DNA of 64,000 bases from Calamus simplicifolius (taxonomy: Eukaryota > Streptophyta > Magnoliopsida > Arecales > Arecaceae): the NCBI GenBank assembly GCA_900491605.1, contig UESW01001868.1, positions 62,001-126,000 of the forward strand. The letters are read 5' to 3'. Within the stretch, counting starts at the first letter, position 1; each line of letters opens with the position of its first letter. This document shows, piece after piece, positions 35,962 to 49,809 of this stretch. The position numbers were made by a program, and so were the translations under genes. The notes under the pieces were generated by a model. The model ran no database searches and was not told the DNA's origin. It saw nothing but the letters and a program-made list of their open reading frames with translations.

Positions 35962-38900
35962 ATGGCACGTCGCACTAGAAGTCAAAAAAATGATGAGGGT
36001 TCCTAGGTTGGTAATGCTAGCCAACCGAGAGATTTGGAAGCCACCGGAGGTGCTGCCCTGCCAATTCAGTTGGGACTGATCAGCAGCGATTCCATACCGA
36101 GATGCTTCAGGTTCTCTCGGGTATGGCACAGTCGATGCGGGATATGCAGCATCAGATTCTGCAGGCCTTGTCCACTCAGCCTGCTCCTACTGCCCCGTAG
36201 ACTCAGCCTACCCCTCCTGCTCCACAAACTCAGCGAGCCTTACCTACTCATCCTCCACCATTGACCCAGCCTACTCCATCTCAATCCTGGATAGGGGTTG
36301 GCTGCAGCTTTGCAGACTTCAAGAAGTTTGCCCCTGCCACTTTCTCTGGATCCACCAACCCTGTTGATGCTGAGCGGTGGATGCGAGATATGGAGAAGGC
36401 TTTTACAGCTCATGGTAGTCAGGAGATGGAGTAGATCAGATTTGCCACCTACCTTCTCCAGGAGAAGCCTATGATTGGTGGTTAGTTAAGGAGCAGCGTC
36501 GGGATGGACAGATCATTTCTTGGGGAGAGTTTAGAGAGATATTCTTCGACAAATACTTCCCAGGAGTGTACAGAGATAGATGGAATCAGAGTTTATCAAA
36601 TTGGAGCAAAAGGATCTTACTGTGGCCCAGTATGAAGCTGAATTCACCAGGTTGGCCCATTTTGCTCCAATTATTGTGACCAATGAAATGGCCAAGATCA
36701 CCTAATTCACTGAGGGACTGCGACCCAGGTTGAGGCAAGCAGTCAACGCATTTGAGCTTCTCACTTACAGTACTGTGGTGAATAAGGCCTTGGTAATTGA
36801 GAGAGATATGAATGCTGTACAGAAAGATTGGGAGCAACGGAGGAAGAGGAAAGGGCCTACTTCTGGCCAATCCCCAGCTCAGGCCAAGAAGAAGGGTGCA
36901 TAACAGGCCCCAGCTGAACTACAGAACAAGGAGACTCATTGCATTCATTGTGGTAACTCCCACCCTGGAAAGCCTTGCGCAGATTGACTGGTGCCAGCTT
37001 TGTGGAAAAACTGATCACAAGATTGCCACATGTCCCTTTCGAAGGATCAGCAGCCTTCTTCAAGTCAAGGAATGAGCCAGTAGTATCAACAGCAGCCACC
37101 AAGGACCCAGGGAAGGGTCTTCAACCTCACTCAGTAGGATGCTGCCACCTCTAATTCTGTGGTAACAGGAATGATTAAAATGGGTACTACTTATGCTCAA
37201 ACTTTAATTGACCCGGATGCCACACATTCTTTCATATCTGATACTATCTTAACAAGAATGCATCATTGACACCTATTTCTTTGGAGCAAGAGTTGATATT
37301 GCTTTTCCAAATGGAGATGTTATGAAAGTTGACACAGTATGCAAATCTTGCCCAATTGTCTTGAAGAATAGAAGGTTGAATACTAATCTCATTGTCCTCC
37401 CACTGAAGTTTTTCGATGTTATCCTTGGAATGGATTGGTTGGCCTCCTATCATGCTTCAGTAGATTGCTTCAGGAAGATTGTCAACTTCAAAACTCCAAG
37501 TCAGCCTGAATTCAGTTTTATTGGTGGTCAGAAACACCTAGCCTCAGTGTTCATATCAGCGATGCAGGCTGGGAAGTATCTGATGAGTGGTGGTCAAGGA
37601 TTTCTTGCTGTAGTTAAGGACCATCAGCAGGAAGAGACCAAGTTGGAGGATATTCCTATAGCTCGAGAATTTCCTGATGTCTTCCCTGAGGATTTGACTA
37701 ATTTACCCTATGATCGGGAAGTCGAGTTCTCTATTGATTTAGTCCTGGAATTGGACCTATATCAAAGGCCCCTTACCGTATGGCCCCGCTGAGCTAAAGG
37801 AACTAAAGGATCAATTGCAGGAGCTCCTAGATCGGGGATTTATCAGACCTAGTGCTTCTCCTTGGGTGCTCCAGTTCTATTTGTTAAGAAGAAGGATGGC
37901 AGTCTCTGACTCTGCATTGATTACGGGAAATCAATAAGGTAATGGTACGAAATAAGTACCCTCTGCTGAGGATTGACGACTTGTTTGATCAACTCCAAGG
38001 AGCCCGGATATTCTTAAAGATTGATCTCTAGTCAGGGTACCATCAACTCAAAGTCAAGGAGGGAGATGTGCCTAAGACAGCATTCATAACTAGATATGGC
38101 CACTATGAGTTCTTGGTGATGCCGTTTGGGTTAACTAATGCCCCAGCAGCATTCATGGACTTGATGAACAGAATTTTTAAACCATATTTGGATCAGTTTA
38201 TGGTGGTTTTCATTGATGATATTTTGATATATTCCAAGAGCCATAAGGAGCATGAGGACCACCTGAGGATCGTGTTACAGATTCTTCGAGAGAAGAAGCT
38301 TTATGCCAAGCTGCAGAAGTGTGAATTTTGGTTGGATCAAGTATCTTTCTTGGGTCATATAATCTCTAAAGATGGTGTGTCTGTGGACCCAAAAAAGATT
38401 GAGCTATCATTAGCTGGAGCCGACCTTCCAATGTGGCAGAAGTCAGAAGCTTCTTGGGGTTAGCCGGGTATTACCGTAAATTTATGAAGAATTTTTTCGC
38501 ATTGCTCTACCCCTAACTCGCTTAACCCAAAAGCGAGTGAAGTTTGACTGGATAGTGGAGTGTGAGAAAAGTTTTCAGGAGTTAAAGCAACGCCTGGTAT
38601 CAGCTCTCATTCTTGTTCTTTCAATAGGATCTGAAGGTTTTACTATATACACTGATGCCTCTCGGAAAGGATTGGGATGTGTTTTGATGCAGAATGAAAG
38701 GATGATAGCTTATGCCTCCAGACAACTAAAACCTTATTAGCAGAATTATCCTACTCATGATCTGAATTGGCTGCTGTGGTTTTTGCTCTGAAGATTTGGC
38801 AGAATTATCTATATGGAGTGTCGTGTGATGTGTATACAGATCATAAGAGTCTAAAATACATCTTCACACAGAAGGAGCTAAATTTAAGGTAGAGGAGGTG

Positions 38901-40542
38901 GTTGGAACTATTGAAGGATTATGACCTGAATCTACAGTATCATTCTGGGAAGGCCAATGTAGTGGCTGATGCTTTGAGCAGAAAATCTCTTCTGAGTTAG
39001 CTGCTATGATTACTTCCCAGCCTCATATATTGAGAGATCTGAGAAGTGGGAGGTTGGTTTGAGAGTACAGCAGTCTGATGGGCTAGTTGCAGCACTTGTA
39101 CTCTAGCCGACCCTAGTTGACAGAATCAAATCCTCCCAGATAGAAGATCCTGATCTCCAAAGGATGAAAGAAGCTGTGCAGTCAGGAGTCCAGAAGGAAT
39201 TTTATGTAATGGAGGATGGATCCCTGAGATTTGAAGGAAGACTTTATGTGCCAAACATTGAGGAGCTGAAGGCTGAAATTTTGAAGGAGGCTCACTACTC
39301 TCCCTATACTGTGCATCCAGGTGGCACTAAGATGTACAGATACTTAAAGAAAAATTTTTGGTGGAAAGGTATGAAAGGGGAGATTGCTCAGTATGTGGCC
39401 AAGTGCTTGGTGTGTCAGCGAGTGAAGGCCGAGCATCAAAGGCCTGCGGAACCTCTTCAGTCTCTGATGATTCCACAATGGAAATGGGAAAAGATTACAA
39501 TGGACTTTGTGACTGGTCTGCCCAAAACTCCCAGGAGTAATGATGCGGTTTGGGTTATTGTGGATAGACTAACAAAATCAGCTCATTTCCTACCTTTCAG
39601 AGTTGGATTCTCTAGCGAAAGATTGGCTAATTTGTATATTGAGCAGATAGTGAGACTCCATGGTGTCCCAGTATCTATTGTATCAGATAGAGATACCATG
39701 TTTGTGTCCTAGTTTTGGAAGAGTCTTCATAAGGCCATGGGAACCAAACTAAACTTCAGTACAACGTATCATCCCCAGTCAGATGGACAATCAGAGAGGA
39801 CCATACAGATCCTGGAGGACATGTTGCGAGCCTGTGTGATGGACTTGGGTGGAGCTTGGGATAACCATTTAGCTTTGGTGGAGTTTGCATATAATAATAG
39901 TTACCAAGCCAGCATTCAAATGGCTCCATTTGAAGCTCTGTATGGTAGGAGGTGCAGATCTCCTATATGTTGGGATGACGTGGGGAAAGGAAATTGCTAG
40001 GCCCTGAGCTGATTCAGCAAACAATAGATAAGGTTCAATTGATTAGGGAGGGTCTTCGTACAGCTCAGAGCAGGCAAAAGAGCTATGCTGATGTCAGATA
40101 AAGGGAATTGGAATTCTAGGTTGGGGACCATGTTTTCTTAAGGGTATCACCAACCAAATATTTGATGAGATTTGGTATTAGAGGAAAGATGAGTCCACGT
40201 TATATTGGACCTTTTGAGATCTTGAGCAGAGTCGGGGAGGTTGCTTACAGCCTAGCACTACCTCCGATTTTAGCTGGGGTACACAATGTTTTCCATGTCT
40301 CTATGTTGAGGAAGTATATTTCCAATCCCAGCCATGTCATAGCATATGAGCCTATACAATTGAGGAAAGATTTATCATATGAGGAGCATCCTGTGCGTAT
40401 CGTGGACCGCAAGGATCAGGTTCTTAGACAACGTATCATTCCCTGTGTCAAGGTACAATGGAGTAATCATTCTAAGAGGGAGGCTACTTGGAAACTTGAG
40501 AAGGAAATGAAAAAGAAGTATCCACAACTATTTGAGTCTTAA
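35962..40542 (+). pseudogene. Gypsy gag-pol polyprotein, decayed
   Basis: ATG at 35962 (MARRTRSQ) meets a stop after 14 codons. Gag capsid pieces span 36290-36800; a CCHC knuckle (CQLCGKTDHKIATC) is near 36990. The protease site reads DPDATHSF near 37210 where families of this type have D-S/T/P-G-A. Reverse transcriptase runs 37640-38460 with FIDD near 38210; RNase H 38530-39000; integrase zinc region (H-H-C-C, CLVCQ) near 39280-39420 and catalytic core 39480-39900 (SDRD, HPQSDGQSERT). The end (40380-40542) matches a chromodomain-like tail, which in chromoviruses helps target chromatin. At least ten stops or frameshifts exclude activity. Confidence 0.9.
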
Positions 40543-40665
40543 TATAGTTAATGATGTAGCTACGACTGTTGATATTTGAATAAAGACTTAGTTGATTATG
40601 TGATGAAATTTGAATTTTAATTTTCTCTAATGAAAGTGTAACAATTTCGAGGCCAAAATTTTTAT

Positions 40666-40678
40666 AAGGAGGGGAGAA
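40666..40678 (+). promoter_or_regulatory. Polypurine tract of the plus-strand gypsy element
   Basis: AAGGAGGGGAGAA directly before the 3' LTR. Confidence 0.82.
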
Positions 40679-42450
40679 TGTAATCCCTGGATTTCGTTAA
40701 CTGCTCGTGAGAATTGATCGTGAGATCGGAACGATTTACTTCAGGGACTCCTATAGTTGTGCGAGGTGTTTGAATTTCAAACCCCCAGGATATGATTATC
40801 TGATCACAAAATTTAATCGCGATATTCCTGGAATGGATAATGCCAGGGACTCCTGTAGTTGTGCGAGGTGTTTGAATTTTAAATCACCCATAACAGATAG
40901 AGTCCCGAATCCCTTGATTTGAGGAGTCTGTGTCACCTTTAAAGGATCACGCGAACCCTCCTTCCCATGGTAGCTAGCCGTGCCGCCGGAACAGTAACGT
41001 GCCATGGCAGATCGTGAGAAGAAAAGGGGAATGAAGTGAGAAATTAGAGAGAGAATGAGAGGGGAGCCGCGGCCGGCTCTGGTTCGGCCACTAGTGGCCG
41101 GGCCGCTCCCAATTTGGCCGACGGCGGCCCTGGCCGCTGGCGCTAGGTAACCCCTATTTTGGTTGAAACAGGGGACCAACAGGGAGATCAAGAAAGCTTG
41201 GGCCGGCTGGGCTGCTTTTATTTGGGCCTATTGGGCCAATTTTGAGGGCCAGTTTGAGCTGCTGCTGCTTGGGCCCTGTAATGGGCCGAGAATGGCAAAA
41301 TAATTATATGACCAGAATCAGGATTGATTCTAGTTTTTGGGGATAATTTTGCTTTCCCATTTGGGTGTATATATTGAGAGATATTCGAGCCCAAAGTTGG
41401 GCCCGTGAAGTGGTCTGGGTAGAGTTTTAAGAATTATTTTATTATTCAGATTTTAGAAATTTAATAATGTAAAATGATACTGTAGGTACCCAGGTATCCA
41501 AATAGCTGGGTTATCAATTGGAATTTGCATACTGATGTAAGTAAGCCAAGTATTATAATTTCATAGATTATTTAATTTATAAATTATGAATTTACAATTA
41601 GATGCATGTTTATGAAATGTGAAAAATGAAGTTCATTTATTCTGAATTAACATATAGTACCATGAATTTATAAATAAGTAATTGTTATGATATGACTTAT
41701 ATGTGTATATGAAAAAAATATATGTTAATTTTGCAAATTATGTTGGTACTATCAAGATGATAATATGCAATCATGATGATGAGTAAAATTTAGTGTATGT
41801 GACGCTGTGGTTCTCATATGACTTGAAATGCCAAGTGATACGTGACCCACCTCCCAGGGGAAGATATGTGGAGGACACACATCCGTAGGATGTGTTCTGA
41901 TGACAGATTATGATATTGCATAATACTAGTACCAGGACCCTTCCTCTTAGGGGACATTTAAGAGTGATACACAAGATGAGTGTTGTAGGGCCATGGGACA
42001 CATAAAGAAAAATAATGACAGTATAAACAGTGTTTGGTTTACATTGCATATTCTAGTATTTATTATTTAATTAAGCTTCCAAATTATTTTGATCTGATGA
42101 CATGAATATGCTGATAGCATGATAAATGTAATTTGAAATTGTATTAGGCTTACTTATTGAGTGTGAGCTCATAGAATTCTCACAATGTTTTTTCAGAGCC
42201 TCAGGAATGAAGAAGGAAATTTGGGATAGATGGAGCTTCTATTAAATAAACTTAGTTCCATTATATTGATATAGTTCAATATTACTTTTGTGTAGGGCAG
42301 GTAGCCCAAGTCTGATAATTATGGTTTGTAATAAATCATGGATTTGAATTTTTGCTTTATATTGATTTATGTGATGAAGTTCGAGACGCCTTGCATGCCT
42401 GGCATGCGGTGGTTGTCACCCTAGCTTGGGTTTTGGGACTGGGCGTGACA
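40679..42450 (+). repeat. 3' LTR (1772 bp) of the plus-strand gypsy element
   Basis: TGTAATCCCTGG to GGGCGTGACA. The hairpin arms at 41151-41174 carry substitutions (CCCCTATTTT). See the 5' LTR for the indel differences. Confidence 0.9.
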
Positions 42451-44101
42451 ACAATACTAGTAAGTTGTTGGTGTTACCGTGTTGTCGTTGCAGAGTGACG
42501 AGTTATGGTTTTCTGAAGCATCATAGAAGGATTGTTGCACAGCCTAGGTGGTTCTGGTGTTCACATCTATAATCCTTTTTCTCGGTGTTATTGATGCTCT
42601 GATGGTTGATATTCTAGCGAAAATGATATTGGGTTTTTCTTTCAGATTATCATAAATTCCTGATGGTTATCATATCTAATTCTTCATCAACGGGTGTTGC
42701 CAATCCGTTGATGTAGGGATATTCTATTTTTATGTTTTTGTCATCTTGCTTTAGTTGGGTTGGTACTTGATTGTTAAGCCTAGACAACCCATAAGTCTTA
42801 ACCCAGAGATATGGTAGGTTGAGGTCCCAAATTTAGGTTGTGTTACCAGCCATTATAAATATGAAATTGATAAAAAATGTTTGTTATATAGATGAGCAGT
42901 ATCCCTGAGCTGCATTATTTTTTGGGATTAGCGAGTTGAGATAAGGAGACTAAATATGAATTTGCCTAATTAAAACTTATTTACAATTTCTGGCAAATAA
43001 TATTTAATTAGGAAATATTCATAATTTTGAGTAATGAAAATGTTCAACAATATGCATATTTAGTTGAATTTTTAAATTTTATTGCTGTTATTATCCGCAA
43101 TACTTGTTAAAATAGTGAATTTTTGATAGCATTGCTGAGCATAAATTAATAGTTATTATTTATAATTTTCATGGTATTTAATTATAAACTTTGAATATTA
43201 ATTATAATTTTTAAAGAATGCTAAACCTGTATTAATAAAAGGAAATTAATTACTATTTTGATAACATTATTAACATTATAATATTAGACAAATAAATATA
43301 CTAATAAATAATGAAAATTGGTAAATAAAGAATAAATGATTAAAGATTTAATATGTGATACCTTGATGGCAAATACCAGGACTCACCTCTGTAGGGGATA
43401 TATGCAGGTATCTAATCCTCATCCACATGATAGCACAGTAACCCCTTTCCGAAGGGTTAAAATGTTGTGCTCTCGCCCTTGCCTTAGGGATAAATGCGAT
43501 CGTAGTTTTTGATTGTGAAGAATAAATAGTGATGATATGAAAACTATTGATGTGTAATTGATTAACGAATGATGATATGAAAATCATTGAAGTTGTTTAA
43601 TTGATGAGAGAGAATTTACTATGCTAATATGAAATGTTAAAAAAAGGCTAGAAATTTCTTTAAAAATTCAAGATTTATAGAACACATGTTTATATATAGT
43701 AGAATATTAGTTTCCTAATGACTTGTATTTATTGATAATTCACTTAAAATTATTTTTCTAATTTATATTAGTTTTATTTGTTGAGCGCGAGCTCATAAAA
43801 CTTTTGTTACTTTTTTTTTTTCAGATCCAAGGACTTAAAGTGGGAATATGAGTAGATGTAGCACTTGCCTGATCACTTTTCTAGTATAATTTATATTTTA
43901 TTGAATTTTATTTGAATAAAGTCTTTGTGCTAGATGTTTCTTTTTATTATCTAGTTGTATGGACATTTGGTTTTATGAAATGATTATGTCATGGATTTTG
44001 TCTGGTTTGATTAGTTAAACTATATGTTTGAGATGCCTTCTATATCTTGTATGCAGTGGGTTGTCATAACCCAAATCCGCCCTAGTGTCTGGGGCATGAC
44101 A

Positions 44102-46675
44102 CCAATGGTATCATGAAGGCCTTTTGTCTTCATTTCATCATTATTCAGTTTTGCATTATGTAGAGGTGCAAAAGAGTTCTATTACTTCATAGTTTACTGA
44201 AGTGAAATTTGTAATAATTTCTCTCCATGCTTAAACAACAAGTAACTTATGTTGATTTTAATTAATTTTTATGGGCAAATTTTTTCCTTCATTTTTTTCA
44301 TAAAAAAGATATTTATGAGATATTTTTTATTGATAATTTTTAGAGCATCATACTTGACCAATGGTTTTACGGTTTGATGTTTTGTTGTCTTAATTTTCTT
44401 AGATCCGACAAACTTTTTAGATTAAAAGAGTCAAAATATGAAGAAAAGATTGATAATTTTGCTTAAACTTAGTCGCCAGGTCTAATGTTCTTTGTTTGTT
44501 CTTTGCTAGATTTAAACTAAGGGTGATGCATCTCTCTGAAAATGGGCAATTATGATGCCATGTTGAGGAGTTCACCAATCAAGCTGATTCGTTCATCATT
44601 ACAAAGAGATTTTAGCGTTCCTGAATTGCTATCATGTATCTCCAAAATTCATCGGTCAAGATTTCTATTGGCATGTGAGTATGCTTGTATGCCTATATGC
44701 TGCTTGTGTATGCAAATGTATGTGTGATATAAATTTAAATAATATACTACTAGTGTGAGATTATCAATAAGGTTGCACTTGTAATATGCTTGTATGCTAG
44801 AAAGTAAAATAATATGATACATTTATTGTACTTGGTTGACAATACCAATGATGTTACAATTCTATGGACATTATCATTTGGATGTTGTGATGTTATTATT
44901 AATAAGCATCTAATTGTGTTTTTAGTAAAAATGGAGTTGTAATTTTTAATTTAAACATTTTATATGTTAATTTAAATGCGTACTTCAATTGATTATATTT
45001 GAATTCAAGAGGCAACATACCTATTCCTATTCGATCATTTCCTACGCCCATTGTTTTTTTATGCTCTTATTTTCATTTTTTATACTGTTATGATACTATT
45101 TATGGGATTTAATCAAGTATTGCATGTTTACACTGCAAAAAATAACCATTTATCAATGGTCAAAATCCATCAGTAAAACTCAAGAATCTAACCGTATGGA
45201 CTTTTTCAGGATATATCAAATGTTAAAAAATCCATTGGTATAGAGGGCTTCAATATAGATTTTACTAATCGATTTTTCTTCCATTGGTATAGTTTTAATG
45301 ATGTCGATGGTTCCAAATTTCATTAGTATAAGTTACTAATGGATAAAACTATCAATGTAAGTCATAAGCTTGATTTTTTTTTCTTACACTTTTAGCGATG
45401 GTTAAACCCATCATTATAACATTATAACTATTCTAATGGATTTGAGTATGTCTGAAGTAAGGCTTAGCTGTCTGCTTAACAACAAAGTGAGTCCTCAGTA
45501 ACTAAAGAAAAAATGTGCATCTTCCAACAAGCGCCCCCAAAAAAAAAAAAGTAGATCTACATCCATTTTGTCGTTTACAAAAATTCCAGTACCGGCATAT
45601 GCCATTACATACAGGCAATTTCAATATTATTTTTCTAACACTATGAAGAAGGAAAAGACAATATATGAAGATTCTGTCACCTCTCTCAATGCTGTCATGA
45701 CTCCAGTTTCTTGATTCATGCCTACAATTTCCACAGCATATATGTAGGACATGCTGACTCTCATAATGTTATAAAGTCTATCCATGGTTCGTTTGCATGT
45801 TGATTACTTGATCTAGGGTGAGCTCACAACAAACACCACATGATACAAAATATCAAGGTCCCACATTTTATCATCAACATTATATAGTAAAACAGAAAGG
45901 GTTACAGATCAGAAAAATTTAAACAATATGTATGAACATTCAATAATTTGAATCAGTCAAACATTCCAATAAGTTCTCAGAATCAGCTATTTTTCAGTGG
46001 ATTTTGGCCAAACATTCAGGACAGCCTAGATGCCAATATTATTATTATTATGGTTACTTGAGTTTCTAAATTCTTTCTAAATTTTAAATAATAGGAACTA
46101 CTTTTTAGTAAGCTTACTTCTCGTTGGCTGTTGTGCCTGCACTTGACCCCCTGAAGACCAAGATTCTTATGATCTTGCTTGGTCTTAATCTATATAGACT
46201 AAGAATGTGATAATTAATTTGAGAATGTGAATTGATTAGGGAAGCTTACACCTTGTGGTAAACTGAGTCGCCACCAAAAGAGGCTCCATCACAGTACCGA
46301 AGTTTTACACGATTCCAGTTGTAGAAATCTGGGCAAAAGGAATAATTTCTGTCAGGTTGAAAATCTTAACCACAAATCAAATATGCGAAAGAACATAGGA
46401 TGGTCCATGGGTGCTCCAATCAGTCCACCAGATTTGGCATGTCAACACAATTTAATGCTATAGACAAAGAATTGCAACAAATAATATGTTAGTTTAGCCT
46501 AATTGTTAACAATAATTAGGGTAGTAACTTGTCAGGAATGAATTGAGGTCCATCCTGAAATAATACAAATAATAAACCCAATGGCCAAATGAGACTTGTA
46601 GCCTGTTGTCGCCCATGAACAGAAGACTTAAGAATGCACGCTTTTATAAGATTTATTTAGAGTGCCCTAAATTTT
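44102..46675. repeat. Duplicated non-coding block, copy B, second part
   Basis: Aligns with about 5098-7330. It contains about 305 bp (46282-46587) and about 55 bp (near 44615-44670) that copy A lacks. It begins right at AATGGTATCATGAAGG, which resembles a tRNA-iMet primer site; copy A has ATGGTATCATGAAAGC at the same place. No domain is recognisable in the short frame at 44542-44727. Confidence 0.82.
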
Positions 46676-49139
46676 TGAAATCATAGCATAATCCCTTAAT
46701 TATTTATAGCTATCTTTTAATCAATGTATATATATGTATGTGTACATAATGTTTCAGGAAAAACTTCATTTTTAAACAAATTGAATAGTACAAATGAATT
46801 ATTTCAGTTTTATTATAGTCCTTCAAGAAGGATCAGTTAATATCTTAATATAAAATCAAATATCACTAAATTAGAATGCTTGATGAATGAGAATGGAGAA
46901 ATATGAAGAGTAAGATTAGTGAATTATCCTAAACTAGGCAGTTCAAGCCGAATCAAGCTAAACTAGCTTGAAATGAGGATGGTTTGACTTTTTGGTTGAT
47001 CAGCATACGAAGCGAATAATCTCAAACCATCAATATCGGTCCTATATTAGTGTATCTCTTCACATCAAATCGAATCATCAAGTTCAGCTCAATATCATAA
47101 ATCTTAATAAAGAGGATCTTAGAAGATGAAAAAGTCAGATAAGACAATCATAAGTTGTATTACTCATTTTTATAATGATGATGATAATTATTATTGTTTG
47201 GAATATAAGAACTTTTTTGTAATTAGGAGGTCTTGATCGGAAGTGACAGAGTAATGGTACCGGTCAGACCAGGTTGATTAAAAGTTATCCATGTTTTGGC
47301 TGCATTTTCTCAGTTGCTTCGCAGCAGGTTGGCCCTGTTGACCCACACCCAGCTTGCCAAGCTTTCATATTGACCTTCTTAAACTTTAGCCACACCTAGC
47401 ATGCTTACCCACCTTGTGACATTTGATTTCTGCGGCATCTTTGCTAGACTAGTTTTCTCATTTATCTAAAGTACAAAAACAGCAATTATTATCATCATGC
47501 AAGAAGCCCAAAAAAAAAATATCTAGAGACTTTGAACCTATTACTCATCTTAACCATATGATCTATATTGGTGACCTAATATAGGTCATGTAAATGCTAA
47601 TCTTTTACTTGGTGCATTTGACTTTTTAGTCAAAGAGTGTCAGTATTTGTGTTTTGAGTGTTTCCCTATTCAAGCACTAATCAGCATTAGTTGATTGAGC
47701 TGAAATGAGACTCATTTCTCTCGTGCATTACAATGTTGGCCACCCATATTTAATTTTTTGGTTCTATAATTGCTAGACTATAATTCAGCGTTCACATTCC
47801 CCTATAAATGGAGGATATCGTGTCTGAATCTTGGAGGAGTTTATTTAAAAGCTTAAGTCTACTATATTCCAGCATTATTTATTCGAAATGATTGATGATG
47901 CCCCCATCATATTATCCTCCCAATAACGCATTCGGCTCAACTTCTAATAGAAGGTGGGAACAATGCATCACATCATTCATGGAAAAGATGGATTGGAAGT
48001 TGTTCTAACCAGAACAAAGTGAAGAATTATGTCAGAAAAGAATCATGAAGAACATGGATTAATGAGCGTCATAACTTGCACCTTTGAACGAGTAGGTCCA
48101 AGCGTCTAACAACCTAATGACCATTTCGGAGAAACAAATACAACATTCTGTTCGAGACCGTACTCCATGGCTAAAAAAAGCAATAACGTTAATTTTTTTG
48201 TCTTATTTGGGATAGGATCTAGATAATTCACTGATCCTAAAAATTAAAAAATATTATGACTTTGGAATTCATATAGATCCAATGATGAAGAAAATAATCT
48301 CAAAATTAATTATATTCTAATATAATCAAATCATATATATATATATATATATAGAGAAAGGGATAGACTTGGCTACAATGTAGCTAGTGACTTCATCATT
48401 GGATTCATATAGTTTATAAATTTTAAAGATGAAAAATAAAAAAAATTGGGATGACTTCGAAATCCATATATTGAGAAAGATTTAACTATATTTAAATCTA
48501 GACAAGTTTAGATGTATCACCTTCTCTACCCTTGAATTTATATGGATCGCAGAGCCATCTCATATTTTTACTTTTTCATCTTTATGATTTATTAAATTAT
48601 GAGGGAGGTAACTGAATCTACCTCACAATTTCAATGATGGAAAAAAGTAAAAAAAAAAAGGATGGTTATGGAGTTCTTGGATTTGGCTATGTTTTTGTGA
48701 TATATATATATATATATATATCATTAGGGTGAGGGGAAAGGCTAGATGGTGCAGGAATGAAAGAAGATGGGATAAGGATGAGAATTTATCATCATCCATT
48801 TGGGACAATGATGGGAATAAAAAAAATCAATTAGAAGAAGAGAAAAGGGATTGATGGGAAAGCATGACTACCATGGCCGCTCCAAACACCAAATAATGCC
48901 AAAAATAACAAAACGAATAATAAAGCATGACTACCATGGACCTTTTCCTTTCAATCCATAAAATGAAGGTTTTATTTTCAATATTTTTTAAGATAAAGAT
49001 GAAAATTATTTTTATCCTTACTGATGGTGATAGATTAGAAATGAAAATAAATATAGCTCCCATTCATTCATCCCATCTCTATGTTCCTCAAAATTGAAAG
49101 GAAAATTTTTATAAAACCGCTATTAGGCTAGCTATGCTA
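46676..49139. other. No recognisable gene
   Basis: AT-rich, with AT microsatellites near 48331-48353 and 48702-48720. A phrase about a TCATATAG and CCAATGATGA motif occurs in opposite orientations near 48272 and 48396, which may be remains of a small inverted-repeat element. Not enough to name. Confidence 0.5.
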
Positions 49140-49526
49140 CATAAATAGAGTGTTGGTCAATGCTGGAATAACATGTAAATAAATTAAGTATAATATGTAA
49201 AAGATAAAATTAGAAATAAATACATACGAGAAATGATAAGAGTAGACCGAATTTAAGATAAAATGAGAGAAAATTAATCACGGTGGTTTGGACATATACA
49301 ACGAAAACTTTTATATGCTCTATAGTTAGAATAAATGATCTTGTAACATTTCATGGTAACGATAAAGATAAAGATAGACCAAAACTAACATGGATATAAA
49401 TAATTAAGAGAGATATAACTATTTATAATTTGAGTGTCGATTTGGTTCTGAATAGAGCAGAAAGCATATTCATGTAATCGATCCCATTTAATTGAGAAAA
49501 AGCTGAGTTGAGTTGAGTTGAGTTAT
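49140..49526 (+). mobile_element. RTE-type LINE, 3' end only
   Basis: Decayed translation shows NKYIREM, then KMREN and RWFGHIQRK, the closing region of the RTE-type LINE reverse transcriptase protein. It ends in GCTGAG followed by TTGAG repeats (49502-49524), the typical tail of plant RTE elements. Several stops are present. Only the 5'-truncated end is here, as is normal for LINE insertion. Confidence 0.78.
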
Positions 49527-49809
49527 ATACATTTTTAATTATATAAAATTATTTTCATAATTTTTAGCTGAAAGTTTATAAATGCCTTAAAGGCGGAGGT
49601 GGAAGGTGAGGAAGTGGGATTGGGATTTATCATCCCCTCTGAAAATGAGATGAATGAGTTAGGACGGAAAAGCATGGCCAGCGGGGTCCTTCCAAACTTA
49701 ACTAATAAATGTTGAAAATATAAAAAGGCAGGGTTGTGAGACCCTCTCCCTTCCCCCCCGTCAATTGGGCGCTTTTCAGTTATCAACCAAGTGCATAAAA
49801 ATTCCAGAG

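Larger units (their letters stand above)
33670..42450 (+). mobile_element. Full-length chromovirus-type Ty3/gypsy element, TSD ACAAT
   Basis: 8781 bp from TGTAATCCCC to GGGCGTGACA, flanked by ACAAT at 33665-33669 and 42451-42455. Complete order: 5' LTR, iMet primer site, gag, protease, reverse transcriptase, RNase H, integrase with a chromodomain-like end, polypurine tract, 3' LTR. The LTRs differ by several large indels and the polyprotein has many stops, so this is an old copy. Confidence 0.93.
32614..44101 (+). repeat. Older LTR-like sequence, interrupted by a nested gypsy element
   Basis: Starts TGATCAGCCCAGG and ends GGGGCATGACA, with 1056 bp before (32614-33669) and about 1.65 kb after (42456-44101) the nested element. 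The closing part parallels the gypsy LTRs: GCGAGCTCATAAAAC, a T-run with CAGATCC, and TGCAGTGGGTTGTCA. It separates the two parts of copy B and is absent from copy A, so it entered after that duplication. Flanks GCATT and CCAAT do not match, so its limits or kind are not certain. No coding sequence of its own is visible. Confidence 0.55.

Noticed and set aside
32609..44106. Target duplication for the older LTR-like sequence
   Set aside because: Flanks GCATT and CCAAT do not match, so a clean insertion could not be shown.
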